From Subtercola boreus (GTDB lineage Bacteria > Actinomycetota > Actinomycetes > Actinomycetales > Microbacteriaceae), in NCBI RefSeq assembly GCF_003399625.1, contig NZ_NBXA01000026.1, forward strand, positions 372,001 to 436,000: DNA of 64,000 nt, written 5' to 3'. The translations under genes were made by a program, and so were the position numbers. The notes beneath the pieces are model-generated. The model did not search any database. It had not been told where the DNA came from and saw nothing but the letters and a program-made list of their open reading frames with translations. The first letter of the stretch is position 1, and each line of letters starts with the position of its first letter. Positions 25,761 through 34,201 of the stretch are shown here, piece by piece.

Positions 25761-26073
25761 TCAGGTAGAGCCCGTAGAGCACCGCGGCGGCCCCGATGGC
25801 GAGGCACAGGTAGCCGCCGAAGGTCGCAGCGACGGGGCGCTCGCCCCGGGCCGCGCTCGTGACGTGGCCCTCGGATCCGGTGTCGTCGGGGGAACCGGCG
25901 GCCAACAGGCGGAGCCCGAGGGCGTAGAACACCACGATCACCACCGCCGCCACGAACGAGATGACGAAGACGACCGCGAAGGCGCCCCAGTCGACTCCGA
26001 GGAACTGGCCGGAAGCCGCGGCGATGAGGTGCGGGGCGGCGGGAACGGCTGTCTGTGCATCCGGAGTCCACAT
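25741..26073 (-). CDS. Hypothetical membrane protein, PitA neighbour
   Basis: A 110-residue protein with two transmembrane segments (around residues 31-57 and 85-107) joined by a polar loop. It starts 5 nt after the pitA stop and is likely translated from the pit mRNA. Small membrane proteins in this position are common next to pitA in actinomycetes; a role as transporter accessory is inference. Confidence 0.75.
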   Translation of the reverse strand: MWTPDAQTAVPAAPHLIAAASGQFLGVDWGAFAVVFVISFVAAVVIVVFYALGLRLLAAGSPDDTGSEGHVTSAARGERPVAATFGGYLCLAIGAAAVLYGLYLIIPQFH

Positions 26074-26078
26074 GGTCG

Positions 26079-27248
26079 TCAGGCCTTCTTTCCGGCGAGC
26101 TCAGCACCCGCATCGTCTGAACCGTCTGCGGCGTCGTCGCCTGTCTCGTTGACGTTCTCCTGCGTCACGGGGTGCCGCCTGGCCAGCACGAAGAAGCCGG
26201 CACCCAGCACGAGCGCCAGCACCGCGACGATGATGAGTCCGAGCGTGCTGGAGGAGGCGGCCCAGGCCGCGAGCCCACCCACGATCGCCGCCGCCGGCAG
26301 GGTGAAGACCCAGCCGAGGGCGATCTTGCCGACAACACCCCAGTGCACGCGGGCGAGCTTCTTGCCGAGACCCGATCCGACCACCGCACCGGAGGTCACC
26401 TGTGTCGTCGAGAGGGCGAAGCCCAGGTGCGAGGAGATCAGGATGGTGGCGGCCGAACTCGTCTCGGCGGCGAAACCCTGTGCAGGCTGCACATCGGTGA
26501 TGCGCTTGCCCACCGTTCGCATGATGCGCCAGCCGCCGAGGTAGGTGCCGATGGCGATCGCCAGGCCGCACGCACCGATCACCCAGAGCTGCGGGCCTGT
26601 ACCGGAATCCTGGTACCCGGCCGCGACGAGCGTGAGCGTGATGACGCCCATCGTCTTCTGGGCGTCGTTCGTTCCGTGGGCGAGCGACACGAGGGAGGCC
26701 GAGATCGTCTGGCCGTGACGGAATCCGCGGTCCGAACCGCGGGTGCGCGCCTGGCGCGTTATGCGGTAGGCGGCATAGGTGGCGACAAGTGCGACCAGCC
26801 CCGCGACGAAGGGCGAGAAGAGCGCCGGCAGCACCACCTTCGAGAGCACGACGCCGAAGTCGACCGAGTTGACGCCCGCGCCGATGATGGCGGCGCCGAT
26901 CAGACCGCCGAACAGGGCGTGCGTCGAGCTCGACGGCAGGCCCAGGTACCAGGTGCCGAGGTTCCAGAGCACCGCGCCGACCAGCCCGGCGAAGATCATG
27001 GTGGGGGTGACCTGGATCCCGCCCTCGCCCTCCTTGATGATGCCCTGGGAGATCGTCTTGGCGACCTCGGTGGAGAGGAATGCCCCGACCAGGTTGAGCA
27101 CCGCCGAGATGAGCACGGCGACCTTCGGCTTCAGGGCGCCCGTGGCGACCGAGGTGGCCATGGCATTCGCGGTGTCGTGGAAACCGTTCGTGAAATCGAA
27201 GACGAGCGCAATGACGATGACGAGCAAGACAGTGATGAGTACGTCCAT
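26079..27248 (-). CDS. pitA: Low-affinity inorganic phosphate transporter PitA
   Basis: A 389-residue PiT-family (PF01384) metal-phosphate/H+ symporter with the two inverted-repeat signatures: GFHDTANAMATSVATGAL near the N-terminus and LAHGTNDAQKTMGVI in the second half. About ten to eleven helices. A PHO-box-like direct repeat lies 84-105 nt upstream of the ATG at 27248, which suggests phosphate-starvation control, unusual for a low-affinity carrier. Confidence 0.93.
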   Translation of the reverse strand: MDVLITVLLVIVIALVFDFTNGFHDTANAMATSVATGALKPKVAVLISAVLNLVGAFLSTEVAKTISQGIIKEGEGGIQVTPTMIFAGLVGAVLWNLGTWYLGLPSSSTHALFGGLIGAAIIGAGVNSVDFGVVLSKVVLPALFSPFVAGLVALVATYAAYRITRQARTRGSDRGFRHGQTISASLVSLAHGTNDAQKTMGVITLTLVAAGYQDSGTGPQLWVIGACGLAIAIGTYLGGWRIMRTVGKRITDVQPAQGFAAETSSAATILISSHLGFALSTTQVTSGAVVGSGLGKKLARVHWGVVGKIALGWVFTLPAAAIVGGLAAWAASSSTLGLIIVAVLALVLGAGFFVLARRHPVTQENVNETGDDAADGSDDAGAELAGKKA

Positions 27249-27331
27249 CGGATGATCCTCCAGCCGTGCGTGTGGGGTCCTGGCGTCGCAGTTCGGCGTC
27301 GGGTGGGTTTCTGTGAGGAGACGTTAGGAGC

Positions 27332-27353
27332 GCTCGGTGAACGCCGGGTTAAC
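27332..27353 (-). promoter_or_regulatory. PHO-box-like direct repeat upstream of pitA
   Basis: On the minus strand two adjacent 11-mers read GTTAACCCGGC and GTTCACCGAGC, close to the actinobacterial PhoP consensus G(G/T)TCAYYYR(G/C)G. They have the orientation and position expected for a PhoP site acting on pitA. Confidence 0.65.
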
Positions 27354-27462
27354 ATGCCCGGGGGTTGACAGCGGAGTGTCTGAGTTCGGTTTCGGCCGGG
27401 CTCAGCTGACAGGCGTCCAGCCCACCGCTGGGTGAGGTAGTGCGGCTGAGCCTCATCGGGCC

Positions 27463-28779
27463 TCAGCCGAACACTCCGTTCACGTAGTCGTAGGTGCGGG
27501 AGTCGATGGGGTCGCTGAACATGGCCTCGGTGTCGCCGTGCTCGACGATGCCGCCGGGCTGGCCCTGCGAGGCGAGGAAGAACGCGCACTGGGTCGAGAC
27601 CCGTTGGGCCTGCTGCATGTTGTGCGTGACGATCACGATCGTGACGTCGTTGACGAGCTCGAGCATGGTCTCCTCGATCACCCGGGTGGAGGTGGGGTCG
27701 AGGGCCGAGCACGGTTCGTCCATGAGGAGCACCTGCGGTGTGACGGCGAGGGATCGTGCGATGCAGAGCCGTTGCTGCTGGCCGCCCGAGAGGCCGCCAC
27801 CCGGGGAACGGAGGCGATCCCGCACCTCGTTCCAGAGCCCCGCCTTCGTGAGGCAGCTTTCGACGAGCTGGTCCCTTTCGTCGCGCCCCACCTTGGTGCC
27901 GGTGAGCTTCAGGCCCGCGACGACGTTGTCGTAGATCGACATCGCCGGGAACGGGTTCGGCTTCTGGAACACCATGCCGATGCTCTTGCGGGCATCCACG
28001 AGCTTTCGGGAGGGGTCGTAGATGTCGGTGCCCTCGATCAGCACCTCACCGGCGAGGCTGGCGCTCGGCACGAGTTCGTGCATCCGGTTCAGAATGCGGA
28101 GGAACGTCGACTTGCCGCAGCCCGAGGGCCCGATCAGCGAGGTGATCACGCCGGCGGGCATGTCGAGCGAGACGCGATCCAGAACCTGGTGGTCGCCGAA
28201 CCAGGCGGAGATGTTGCGCGCCTCGAGCCCCGCGAGCGGCGCCCGCTCCGCCAGCAGCAGCGCTCCCGGCAGGGGCTGGGCGACGTATCCCGAAGCGTAG
28301 CCGGGGGGCGGGGCGCCGGGAACGACTCCGGCGGACGGGATCACTCCGTCGAAGGCCGCTTGCGCCGGGGCGGTGTCGGGGCCGGCGACCGGTGACCAGT
28401 CCCGCGGGCCGGGTGCGCCGCTGAGGGGCAACCAGGTGGTCTCGTCGGGCGCGGCGACGGGCGGGTTCTCGCGTCGGCCGAGGCGCGGCAGACGGGGCGA
28501 CTTCGGCGGTTTCGGCGACTTCTGGGCCTTCGGGGCTCTCGCCGGCTTCGAGGATGCGGGGGGCGTGGGCGTCTTGGCGAGATCCGGTGGTGACGTGCTC
28601 AGCAGAGCCGTCGTCGGAGCGTCCGCCGACGTCGCGAGAGCGGCACTCGATGCCGCCGCCGAGGCGTCGGGCAGCAGCGACGACGCAGCCACCTCACCCG
28701 GGGGCCGCACACGTCGACCCCGGTTGCCGAGCGCGGGAAGCACCTCTGTCACGTCGGGGTCTGGGGCAGGATCAGTCAT
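27463..28779 (-). CDS. pstB: Phosphate ABC transporter ATPase PstB with long N-terminal extension
   Basis: A 438-residue protein whose last 255 residues are a standard PstB: Walker A GPSGCGKST (217-225), SIGMVFQKPNPFPAMSIYDN, signature LSGGQQQRLCIARSL, and Walker B VLLMDEPCSALDPTST. PstB is normally about 260 residues; here about 184 Ala/Pro/Ser-rich residues precede the domain, with a basic SPKPPKSPRLPRL motif at 88-100 that resembles the cytosolic tail of the adjacent sortase-fold protein. It is separated from pstCAS by six surface-protein genes. The ATG at 28779 is the only evident start for the whole frame. Confidence 0.93.
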   Translation of the reverse strand: MTDPAPDPDVTEVLPALGNRGRRVRPPGEVAASSLLPDASAAASSAALATSADAPTTALLSTSPPDLAKTPTPPASSKPARAPKAQKSPKPPKSPRLPRLGRRENPPVAAPDETTWLPLSGAPGPRDWSPVAGPDTAPAQAAFDGVIPSAGVVPGAPPPGYASGYVAQPLPGALLLAERAPLAGLEARNISAWFGDHQVLDRVSLDMPAGVITSLIGPSGCGKSTFLRILNRMHELVPSASLAGEVLIEGTDIYDPSRKLVDARKSIGMVFQKPNPFPAMSIYDNVVAGLKLTGTKVGRDERDQLVESCLTKAGLWNEVRDRLRSPGGGLSGGQQQRLCIARSLAVTPQVLLMDEPCSALDPTSTRVIEETMLELVNDVTIVIVTHNMQQAQRVSTQCAFFLASQGQPGGIVEHGDTEAMFSDPIDSRTYDYVNGVFG

Positions 28780-28841
28780 GGTGTGTCACTTCGTGTCGTT
28801 TGTGGGCTGGGCTGGCGGGAGGCCGGCCGCGGTGCGGCCGA

Positions 28842-29864
28842 TCACAGCAGGTTGGGCAGCAGCAGGGCGAGCTGATTGGCCACGAACAGAGCGGCGAGGA
28901 TCGAGAGCGGCGCGAACACCACCCACGTCTTCTGCGCCCCGATGCGGCGGAACGCCCAGACGGCCGCGAGCTCGACGACCAACAGGAACTGCAGCGCGAA
29001 GACGAGCGCCCACGCGGTGGTCGTGTCGGTCGACATGGCCTGGTCGACGGCCGGCAGCGCGAGGTAGGTGGTCTGCCGCTTGCCGGCCGGCTGCACGGCA
29101 CTGGTCAGTTCGGCATCCACGTACGCGATGCCGGTCGGGATGAACGCAGGGCCCCTCGCAGTGACGAGGGTGAGTCTCGACGTGCCACCCGTGAAGGTCG
29201 GCACGGGGTCGCCGGCGTACCGCACTCCGATGACCTCGAACTGCTGTTCGCCCTGCCCGGTGGTCACCGAGAGCTTGTCGCCGGGTGCGAGTTCCTGGAT
29301 GCGCGAGAAGGGTCCGCCGTACGCCGCCGCCCGCCCCATCACGGTGCTGATACCCGCCTGGCCCGGGAGCACGGAGTCGCGGCGGTGGCCCGGCCCGTTC
29401 TTCAGCACGTCGGCAGAGCTGCCCTCGGAGATCACCTCGCGCACGTTGATCGAGGGGATGTCGATGACACCCACCGGCGAGCCGTCGGCCACGAGCTGGT
29501 CGTCGAACGTGGCCTCGCTGACCGGAGCCGTGCCGGCGAGCGCCTGTACCCGGTACTCGTTGCTGAGCTGCTGCTGGGCGACGAAGTGCTGCACCTGGCT
29601 CAGCACCATGAGGTTGGCGGCGAAGGCGAACAGCATCGCCGCGACCAGCAGCAGCACACCGTGCACGACGACCTGCACCGGTCCGGGAGGCGAGACGGGC
29701 CCGGGCGCGGACGGCGGCGGGCGGCGGGGCAGTCGCGGCGGTTGGGGGGCCCGGGGCGGTTTCGGCCCCCGTCCTCCGCGCGCCAGCCGGGGGGCCCGGG
29801 GCGATGCGCCCCGGGCCGGAGCCTCAGGGGCGAAGGCCGCCTGCTCGTCGATGACCGCGGTCAC
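28842..29864 (-). CDS. Sortase-fold membrane protein lacking catalytic residues
   Basis: A 340-residue protein with a Pro/Arg-rich cytosolic N-terminus (motif GPKPPRAPQPPRLPRR, 33-48), a transmembrane helix (about 66-88), a class E/D-like sortase domain (about 125-255) and two C-terminal helices (about 285-305 and 315-338). The domain keeps GPGHRRDSVLPGQAG and AAYGGPFSRIQELAPGD, but the catalytic His is Arg178 (STVMGRAAAY), the TLxTC Cys is Ala236 (LTLVTA), and the late Arg is not found. It is probably a structural or binding derivative, not a transpeptidase. GTG at 29864 overlaps the preceding stop (GTGA). Confidence 0.85.
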   Translation of the reverse strand: MTAVIDEQAAFAPEAPARGASPRAPRLARGGRGPKPPRAPQPPRLPRRPPPSAPGPVSPPGPVQVVVHGVLLLVAAMLFAFAANLMVLSQVQHFVAQQQLSNEYRVQALAGTAPVSEATFDDQLVADGSPVGVIDIPSINVREVISEGSSADVLKNGPGHRRDSVLPGQAGISTVMGRAAAYGGPFSRIQELAPGDKLSVTTGQGEQQFEVIGVRYAGDPVPTFTGGTSRLTLVTARGPAFIPTGIAYVDAELTSAVQPAGKRQTTYLALPAVDQAMSTDTTTAWALVFALQFLLVVELAAVWAFRRIGAQKTWVVFAPLSILAALFVANQLALLLPNLL

Positions 29865-30646
29865 GCCGCTCCCCCGCCCGCCGCCGTTGCCATGACAGGC
29901 GGGGGGTTCCGGATGATCGTGACGACCCGGAACGCTCCGGCAGCCAGAATCAGCAGTACCAGCACGAACCACGGCAGCACGAACATGAATCCGTCGCGGG
30001 TGATCGACGACAGTGCCGTTCCGGCCACGTTCTCGGGAGGCGTGAAGGTCGCGTGGGTGGTGAAGAACGCCCACTGGCCGAGCCCACTCAGGGTCGCCTC
30101 GATGACCCGCGATTCGTCGGGCTTCAGCTGGTCGATCCGGATGCCGTCGACCCGCGCGATCTCGTTTCCGAACGGGCCAACCAGCTGGAAGCCGGCCGAG
30201 CCGTCGATCGTGAACTGCGACACGTTGTGCACGGTGAACTCCGCATGGGAGTCACCGCCGAACGGGTTGATGCTCCAGCCGTAGCCCGACGTCACACCGC
30301 TGACGAAGACGATCCCGCCGAGATCGAACTCGTCCGCAGTGGGAACGGGTGCGGAGGCAGCGGGCCCACCGGTGACGACGGTATTGCCGGTGCTACCGCT
30401 GCCGAGGCCGGGGGTGGACGGCTTCGGCAGCGAGGGGCTGCCGTTGCCGCTCACGCCCGACAGAGTCGGTGCGGGCGGAAATGTCGTGACGGGTTCCGCC
30501 GGAGCGGGCGACACCGTCACGGTGATGCCGACCCCACCGGTGTCGTCGGCCAGGGCGGGGTTCGCCCCGAGCAGTGCGGTGCCGGCGAGCCCGACCAGCA
30601 CCAGCGCACCCACGGCGAGCGCGAGACGCGATCCTGAACCGCTCAC
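29861..30646 (-). CDS. Exported, membrane-anchored protein of the pst surface island
   Basis: A 261-residue protein: signal peptide (about 1-33, ending ALA), a low-complexity Pro/Ser/Gly linker, one extracellular beta-type domain (VSQFTIDGSAGFQLVGPFG, IRIDQLKPDESRVIEATLSG) and a C-terminal helix (FVLPWFVLVLLILAAGAF) with a short basic tail. No family is recognised. GTG at 30646 overlaps the DUF916 gene stop, and its own stop overlaps the next start, so the three are translationally linked. Confidence 0.75.
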   Translation of the reverse strand: MSGSGSRLALAVGALVLVGLAGTALLGANPALADDTGGVGITVTVSPAPAEPVTTFPPAPTLSGVSGNGSPSLPKPSTPGLGSGSTGNTVVTGGPAASAPVPTADEFDLGGIVFVSGVTSGYGWSINPFGGDSHAEFTVHNVSQFTIDGSAGFQLVGPFGNEIARVDGIRIDQLKPDESRVIEATLSGLGQWAFFTTHATFTPPENVAGTALSSITRDGFMFVLPWFVLVLLILAAGAFRVVTIIRNPPPVMATAAGGGAA

Positions 30647-31686
30647 CCTGCGGCCACCGGCTGCTCGGCGGCCCGGCGCCTGGCCTCGGCCTCGGTGTAC
30701 TCGGCCCAGGCGACGGCGTTCTTGGCGTCACGGGCACGGCGCCAGCGCAGAAAGAAGAAGACGAGTGCAGCGATGACGACCAGGATGACCAGCCACCACG
30801 GCATCGCCACAGCCACCGTGTCACGGTCCACCGTGGCGAGGGGCCCCGGATCCTGGGCATCGGCGTCGACGGTCGGCGCGAGGCTGATGTAGGGGTTCAG
30901 GTATCCGAGCTGGCCGATGCCCGGCACGACCACCGAGAGGGTGCGGGTGCTGCCCGGGAGCATCTCTGCGATTTCGGCACGTTGCAGTGTTCCCGCGGCG
31001 ATGCCGAAGTAGGTGTTGACGCCGATGACCGCATTCGCACCGAGAGCGACGTTGCCGTTGTTGCGCACGGTGTAGGTCACGGTCGTCGTGCCGTCGAACG
31101 GGTTCAGCTGGGCGTCGTAGGAGGCCGAGATGCTGCTGACGGTGAGGGCGGCCTGCAGCGCACCGGCGACGCGGGCGTAGAGCCGGGTGGCGACCCGGCG
31201 GTCGACGAGAACCTGTCCGTCGGTCGAGAGTACCGAGATGACGATCCCCGCGGCATGGTCGCCGGGCGAGGCGTCGGCCGGCACATTCATGGTGAACGGC
31301 ACGACCTGGCTCGCTCCGGGTTCGAGTGGGATCGAGAGCTGGGTGGCACCATCGGCGAACGACACCCAGCTGCCGGCGCCGGTGGGTGCGGCATCCGTGT
31401 CGAGCAGTCCGTACGATCCGTCATCCGTGTTGTAGGCGTCAGTTGCGAAGACCTTCATGGTCTGCGGGATCGTGCCGGCATTCGTGACGAGGTAACTGTC
31501 GCTGATCTGTTGCCCGGGAGAGATCGTGTAGCTGAACCGGGAGCGGTCGTCGGAACCGGATCCGTCCGACGGCGAGCCGGAGATGCCGGACTCGTCGTCG
31601 GCGTGGGCGACCTGTGCCGTGGAGACACCGACCATCGCCAGCGCCAGGAGAAGCGCGGCGAGAACGCAGGAGACGAGACGCTTCAT
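30643..31686 (-). CDS. DUF916 (WxL-interacting) family membrane-anchored protein
   Basis: A 347-residue exported protein: signal peptide (MKRLVSCVLAALLLALAM...), then a domain resembling the WxL-protein peptidoglycan-binding DUF916 domain (FSYTISPGQQISDSYLVTN, PGDHAAGIVISVLS), a second Ig-like domain (TVTYTVRNNGNVALG), and a C-terminal helix (WWLVILVVIAALVFFFL) with basic tail. In Firmicutes such proteins bind WxL proteins at the wall. ATG at 31686 is chosen for its signal peptide; a TTG at 31731 opens the frame. It is the first gene after a PHO-box-like repeat. Confidence 0.8.
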   Translation of the reverse strand: MKRLVSCVLAALLLALAMVGVSTAQVAHADDESGISGSPSDGSGSDDRSRFSYTISPGQQISDSYLVTNAGTIPQTMKVFATDAYNTDDGSYGLLDTDAAPTGAGSWVSFADGATQLSIPLEPGASQVVPFTMNVPADASPGDHAAGIVISVLSTDGQVLVDRRVATRLYARVAGALQAALTVSSISASYDAQLNPFDGTTTVTYTVRNNGNVALGANAVIGVNTYFGIAAGTLQRAEIAEMLPGSTRTLSVVVPGIGQLGYLNPYISLAPTVDADAQDPGPLATVDRDTVAVAMPWWLVILVVIAALVFFFLRWRRARDAKNAVAWAEYTEAEARRRAAEQPVAAG

Positions 31687-31754
31687 CGTCAAGGGGAGGG
31701 CGGTTGTTTCGGGCACAGTACATTCATCCAAAAGAGGTTTGCGGGCAGCGGGCC

Positions 31755-31776
31755 GAGGCGTGAACCAGACGTGAAC
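31755..31776 (-). promoter_or_regulatory. PHO-box-like direct repeat upstream of the DUF916-pstB unit
   Basis: Minus-strand adjacent 11-mers GTTCACGTCTG and GTTCACGCCTC. They lie between a terminator-like hairpin and the DUF916 gene, so an internal PhoP-controlled promoter for DUF916, the anchored protein, the sortase-fold protein and pstB is likely. Confidence 0.6.
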
Positions 31777-31823
31777 GGGAGGCGGAGCGGCGGGGCGGTT
31801 CCCGGCCCCACCGCACCATCGAA

Positions 31824-31850
31824 GGGAGGGCCGCTCGCGCGGACCCTCCC
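31824..31850 (-). terminator. Hairpin downstream of the WxL-like gene
   Basis: Arms GGGAGGG and CCCTCCC with inner GC pairing form a strong hairpin starting 24 nt after the stop at 31874. The T-tract is weak, as is common in high-GC actinomycetes. Confidence 0.55.
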
Positions 31851-31873
31851 CCCGGTGTGTGCAGGTGGTGCGA

Positions 31874-32935
31874 CTACTTCGAAGCCAGCGTGACGGTGAG
31901 CTTCGAGGTGTAGGTGCCAGCCGGCTTGTCGCCGGGGGCGACGAAGGTCAGCTTGGCGTCGAGATCGGTCTGCGTGACCGCGGCGGTGTTGTCGGCCGAG
32001 GCGAACGGAGCCGGGTTGACGGCGGAGCCGGCGACCTGTGCGCCTGCGAGCGTGACGCTGGCGGGCTTGGTGCCGACGGCGAGCGGCTCGATGCCGAGCT
32101 GCTTCTTGTCGATGGTGACAGCCGAGTCGCCCGAGTTGGTGAAGTCGGTGACCGAGGTGGTCACCGTCCAGCCCTTGTGAGTGACGACGCGGCCATCCTT
32201 CACCGAGAAGGTGCCGAGGTTGCCGGTCGAGGTCGACAGGCCACCGACGAGCGTTGCAGCGCCGAGCGTGGTGGTGGTGGAAGCGGGGGCGACGAGCGTC
32301 AGAATGCCGTCCTGGCCGGCGACCGTGGTCGCCTGGATGGTCTGGTCGAACGAGCCGCTCGCGGGGGTCGGCGGCGTGACGGGGCCGCTGTCGGTCGACA
32401 GCGCGTAGGTCCAGTTGCCGCTACCGGCGGTCACCGTGATCGGCGCGAACCAGATACCGGCTGACGAGAGCGCCACGTTGTTGAACTTCTCGCAGGCGAA
32501 GCCGACGCTGTAGTTGCCACCGGCAGCCCGGACCGAACCGGCACCGGGCGAACCCAGGATCTGGGCGCCGAGGTTGGCGCCGGGCTCGAGGATCTGCTTG
32601 GTTCCGGGCTTGAAGCCACCGTCTGCGTAGGCGACCCACGCGGAGCGCACCTTCTCCTGGCCGACCGGCGAGATGAAGGTCTGCACCGTCTCCGCGTCAG
32701 AGGGGCAGGCGAAGAGCGAGCGGGCGTCGGTGGCGCTGGGGGAACCGACGAGGTCGTCGTCCCACAGGTTGACGCTGCCGGGGGCGATGAGAGCCTCGGT
32801 GCCGGAGTCGTACAGGTAGTAGACGGCGTCGGAGCCGTTCGAGGTGGCGGCTGTGGCCGAGAAGGCCGAGGCGCCGACGAGCGACGCGGCGGCAACGCCG
32901 ATGGCGGCGATGCGGAGTGCGTTCTTACGCAACAT
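31874..32935 (-). CDS. Secreted WxL-like surface protein
   Basis: A 353-residue secreted protein with a Sec signal peptide (about 1-29, ending ATA) and no membrane anchor. The C-terminal part resembles a WxL domain: HKGWTVTTSVTDFTNSGDS with the first Trp motif, and a final AGTYTSKLTVTLASK where canonical domains have a second W-x-L. WxL domains bind peptidoglycan or DUF916 partners non-covalently, and a DUF916 gene follows directly. The N-terminal domain is unrecognised. ATG at 32935. Confidence 0.7.
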   Translation of the reverse strand: MLRKNALRIAAIGVAAASLVGASAFSATAATSNGSDAVYYLYDSGTEALIAPGSVNLWDDDLVGSPSATDARSLFACPSDAETVQTFISPVGQEKVRSAWVAYADGGFKPGTKQILEPGANLGAQILGSPGAGSVRAAGGNYSVGFACEKFNNVALSSAGIWFAPITVTAGSGNWTYALSTDSGPVTPPTPASGSFDQTIQATTVAGQDGILTLVAPASTTTTLGAATLVGGLSTSTGNLGTFSVKDGRVVTHKGWTVTTSVTDFTNSGDSAVTIDKKQLGIEPLAVGTKPASVTLAGAQVAGSAVNPAPFASADNTAAVTQTDLDAKLTFVAPGDKPAGTYTSKLTVTLASK

Positions 32936-32983
32936 TTCTGGTGTGCCTTTCAGATTCTCTGTGAAGAGCGAGGTGTGTGGTGA

Positions 32984-34066
32984 CTAGGACGCGTTCGCGC
33001 GGATGGAGACGGTGGTCGACGGAGCGAGGAAACCGAACTTGGTCTTCACCGCACCCGACGTGGAGGGGCCCGAACCGAAGTTCGTGAGGCTCTTCGACTT
33101 GGTGGGATCGATGAGCGCTGCGAGAGCGGGGTCGTACTTCGGGCTCGACGGGTTCACGCGGGCAGCCTCGACGACGACGTAGGTGTCGCGACCGAAGGTG
33201 GTGTCTGCGTAGTAGGTCGGGTTCGGAACGAAGCTGCCGTCGGCGCCGGTGAACGGAACCACGGATCCCTCGGCGCTGCCGAGACGAGCGGTTCCGGTGC
33301 GGTCCTGTGCTGCACCGTTGCTCTGGGCGACCCAGCTGGCGACGGAGAACGGGATGAGCTCACCGGCGTTGACGAGCACGGTGCCGTCGTTCTCGGCGTC
33401 TCCGCGCTGCACGACACAGGAACCGGGGGTGGTGATTCCGATGGCCGACAGGAAGAACTTGCGGGTACCCGAAGCAGCCTGGGGCAGAACCGGGGTGACC
33501 GCGGTGCCGTTGACCGTCGTCAGCGAGCAGTTGTAGATGGCCGTGAGCTGCGCCTTGGTGAGCTGGTCGATGCCGGTTCCGTTGTAGGCGTACGACAGGG
33601 CGTCGCGGCCGAACTGGAAGTACTGCAGCACACCGCTGGTGTTCGCCGCTGCGCCGGGGCCGCTGGACGAGCGGGCGATGTCGACCAGGCCGGTGATGGC
33701 TCTGGCCGGCGTCGAGTTGCCGGACACCGAGAACGGTGCGCCGTCGATGGAACGGCTGAGCGCTTTGACGCCGTCGCCCGAACCCGCGGGGCGAGCGAAG
33801 TAGGTGCCCGAACCCTTGGTCTGGATCGAGTCGGAGCCGAAGGCGTCGAACGAGCCGATGGAGTTACCGCTGGCCGTCACGCGAACCGAAGCACCGGTGA
33901 CGGTGGTGCCGTTCGCGAGAGCGTTGGCCGCATCCTGGAGAGTGTCTGAGCCGACCAGCGAGTAGCTGTTCGACACCGGGTCGGCGTACGCGGGGGCTGC
34001 GAATGCGATGCCGGCAACGGCGACGCCAACTGCTGCGCAGACGGCAACAACTTTCGTGATTTTCAC
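32984..34066 (-). CDS. Secreted PstS-like binding protein (second of the island)
   Basis: About 360 residues with a signal peptide (VKITKVVAVCAAVGVAVAGI..., cut near AYA) and no anchor. The mature part starts YSLVGSDTLQDAANAL and contains GIDQLTKAQLTAIYNC, both recalling the phosphate-binding PstS fold (GSxT near the N-terminus and L-T-x-x-Q-L-x-x-I-F/Y-N). Three Cys could form disulfides. GTG at 34066 has an upstream AAGGA; the open frame extends 13 codons further. Ligand unknown; phosphate or an organophosphate is plausible from context. Confidence 0.72.
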   Translation of the reverse strand: MKITKVVAVCAAVGVAVAGIAFAAPAYADPVSNSYSLVGSDTLQDAANALANGTTVTGASVRVTASGNSIGSFDAFGSDSIQTKGSGTYFARPAGSGDGVKALSRSIDGAPFSVSGNSTPARAITGLVDIARSSSGPGAAANTSGVLQYFQFGRDALSYAYNGTGIDQLTKAQLTAIYNCSLTTVNGTAVTPVLPQAASGTRKFFLSAIGITTPGSCVVQRGDAENDGTVLVNAGELIPFSVASWVAQSNGAAQDRTGTARLGSAEGSVVPFTGADGSFVPNPTYYADTTFGRDTYVVVEAARVNPSSPKYDPALAALIDPTKSKSLTNFGSGPSTSGAVKTKFGFLAPSTTVSIRANAS

Positions 34067-34178
34067 TGTGCGTGATTCCTTCTTTTGAGTGTGATTACCG
34101 AGCATCCGCAGTCACGGCGTCTCGACTTGGTGCGGCGCCGGCAATCGTTGCCGAGGTCACGGGATTCCAAGAATGTGG

Positions 34179-34201
34179 GCATCAGGAGCGTCTCCTGATG
34201 C
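34179..34201 (-). terminator. 10-bp hairpin overlapping a stop codon
   Basis: GCATCAGGAG-N3-CTCCTGATGC is a perfect hairpin that includes the stop codon of the 876-residue gene. It may attenuate transcription or protect the mRNA end before the next gene at 34066. Confidence 0.45.
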
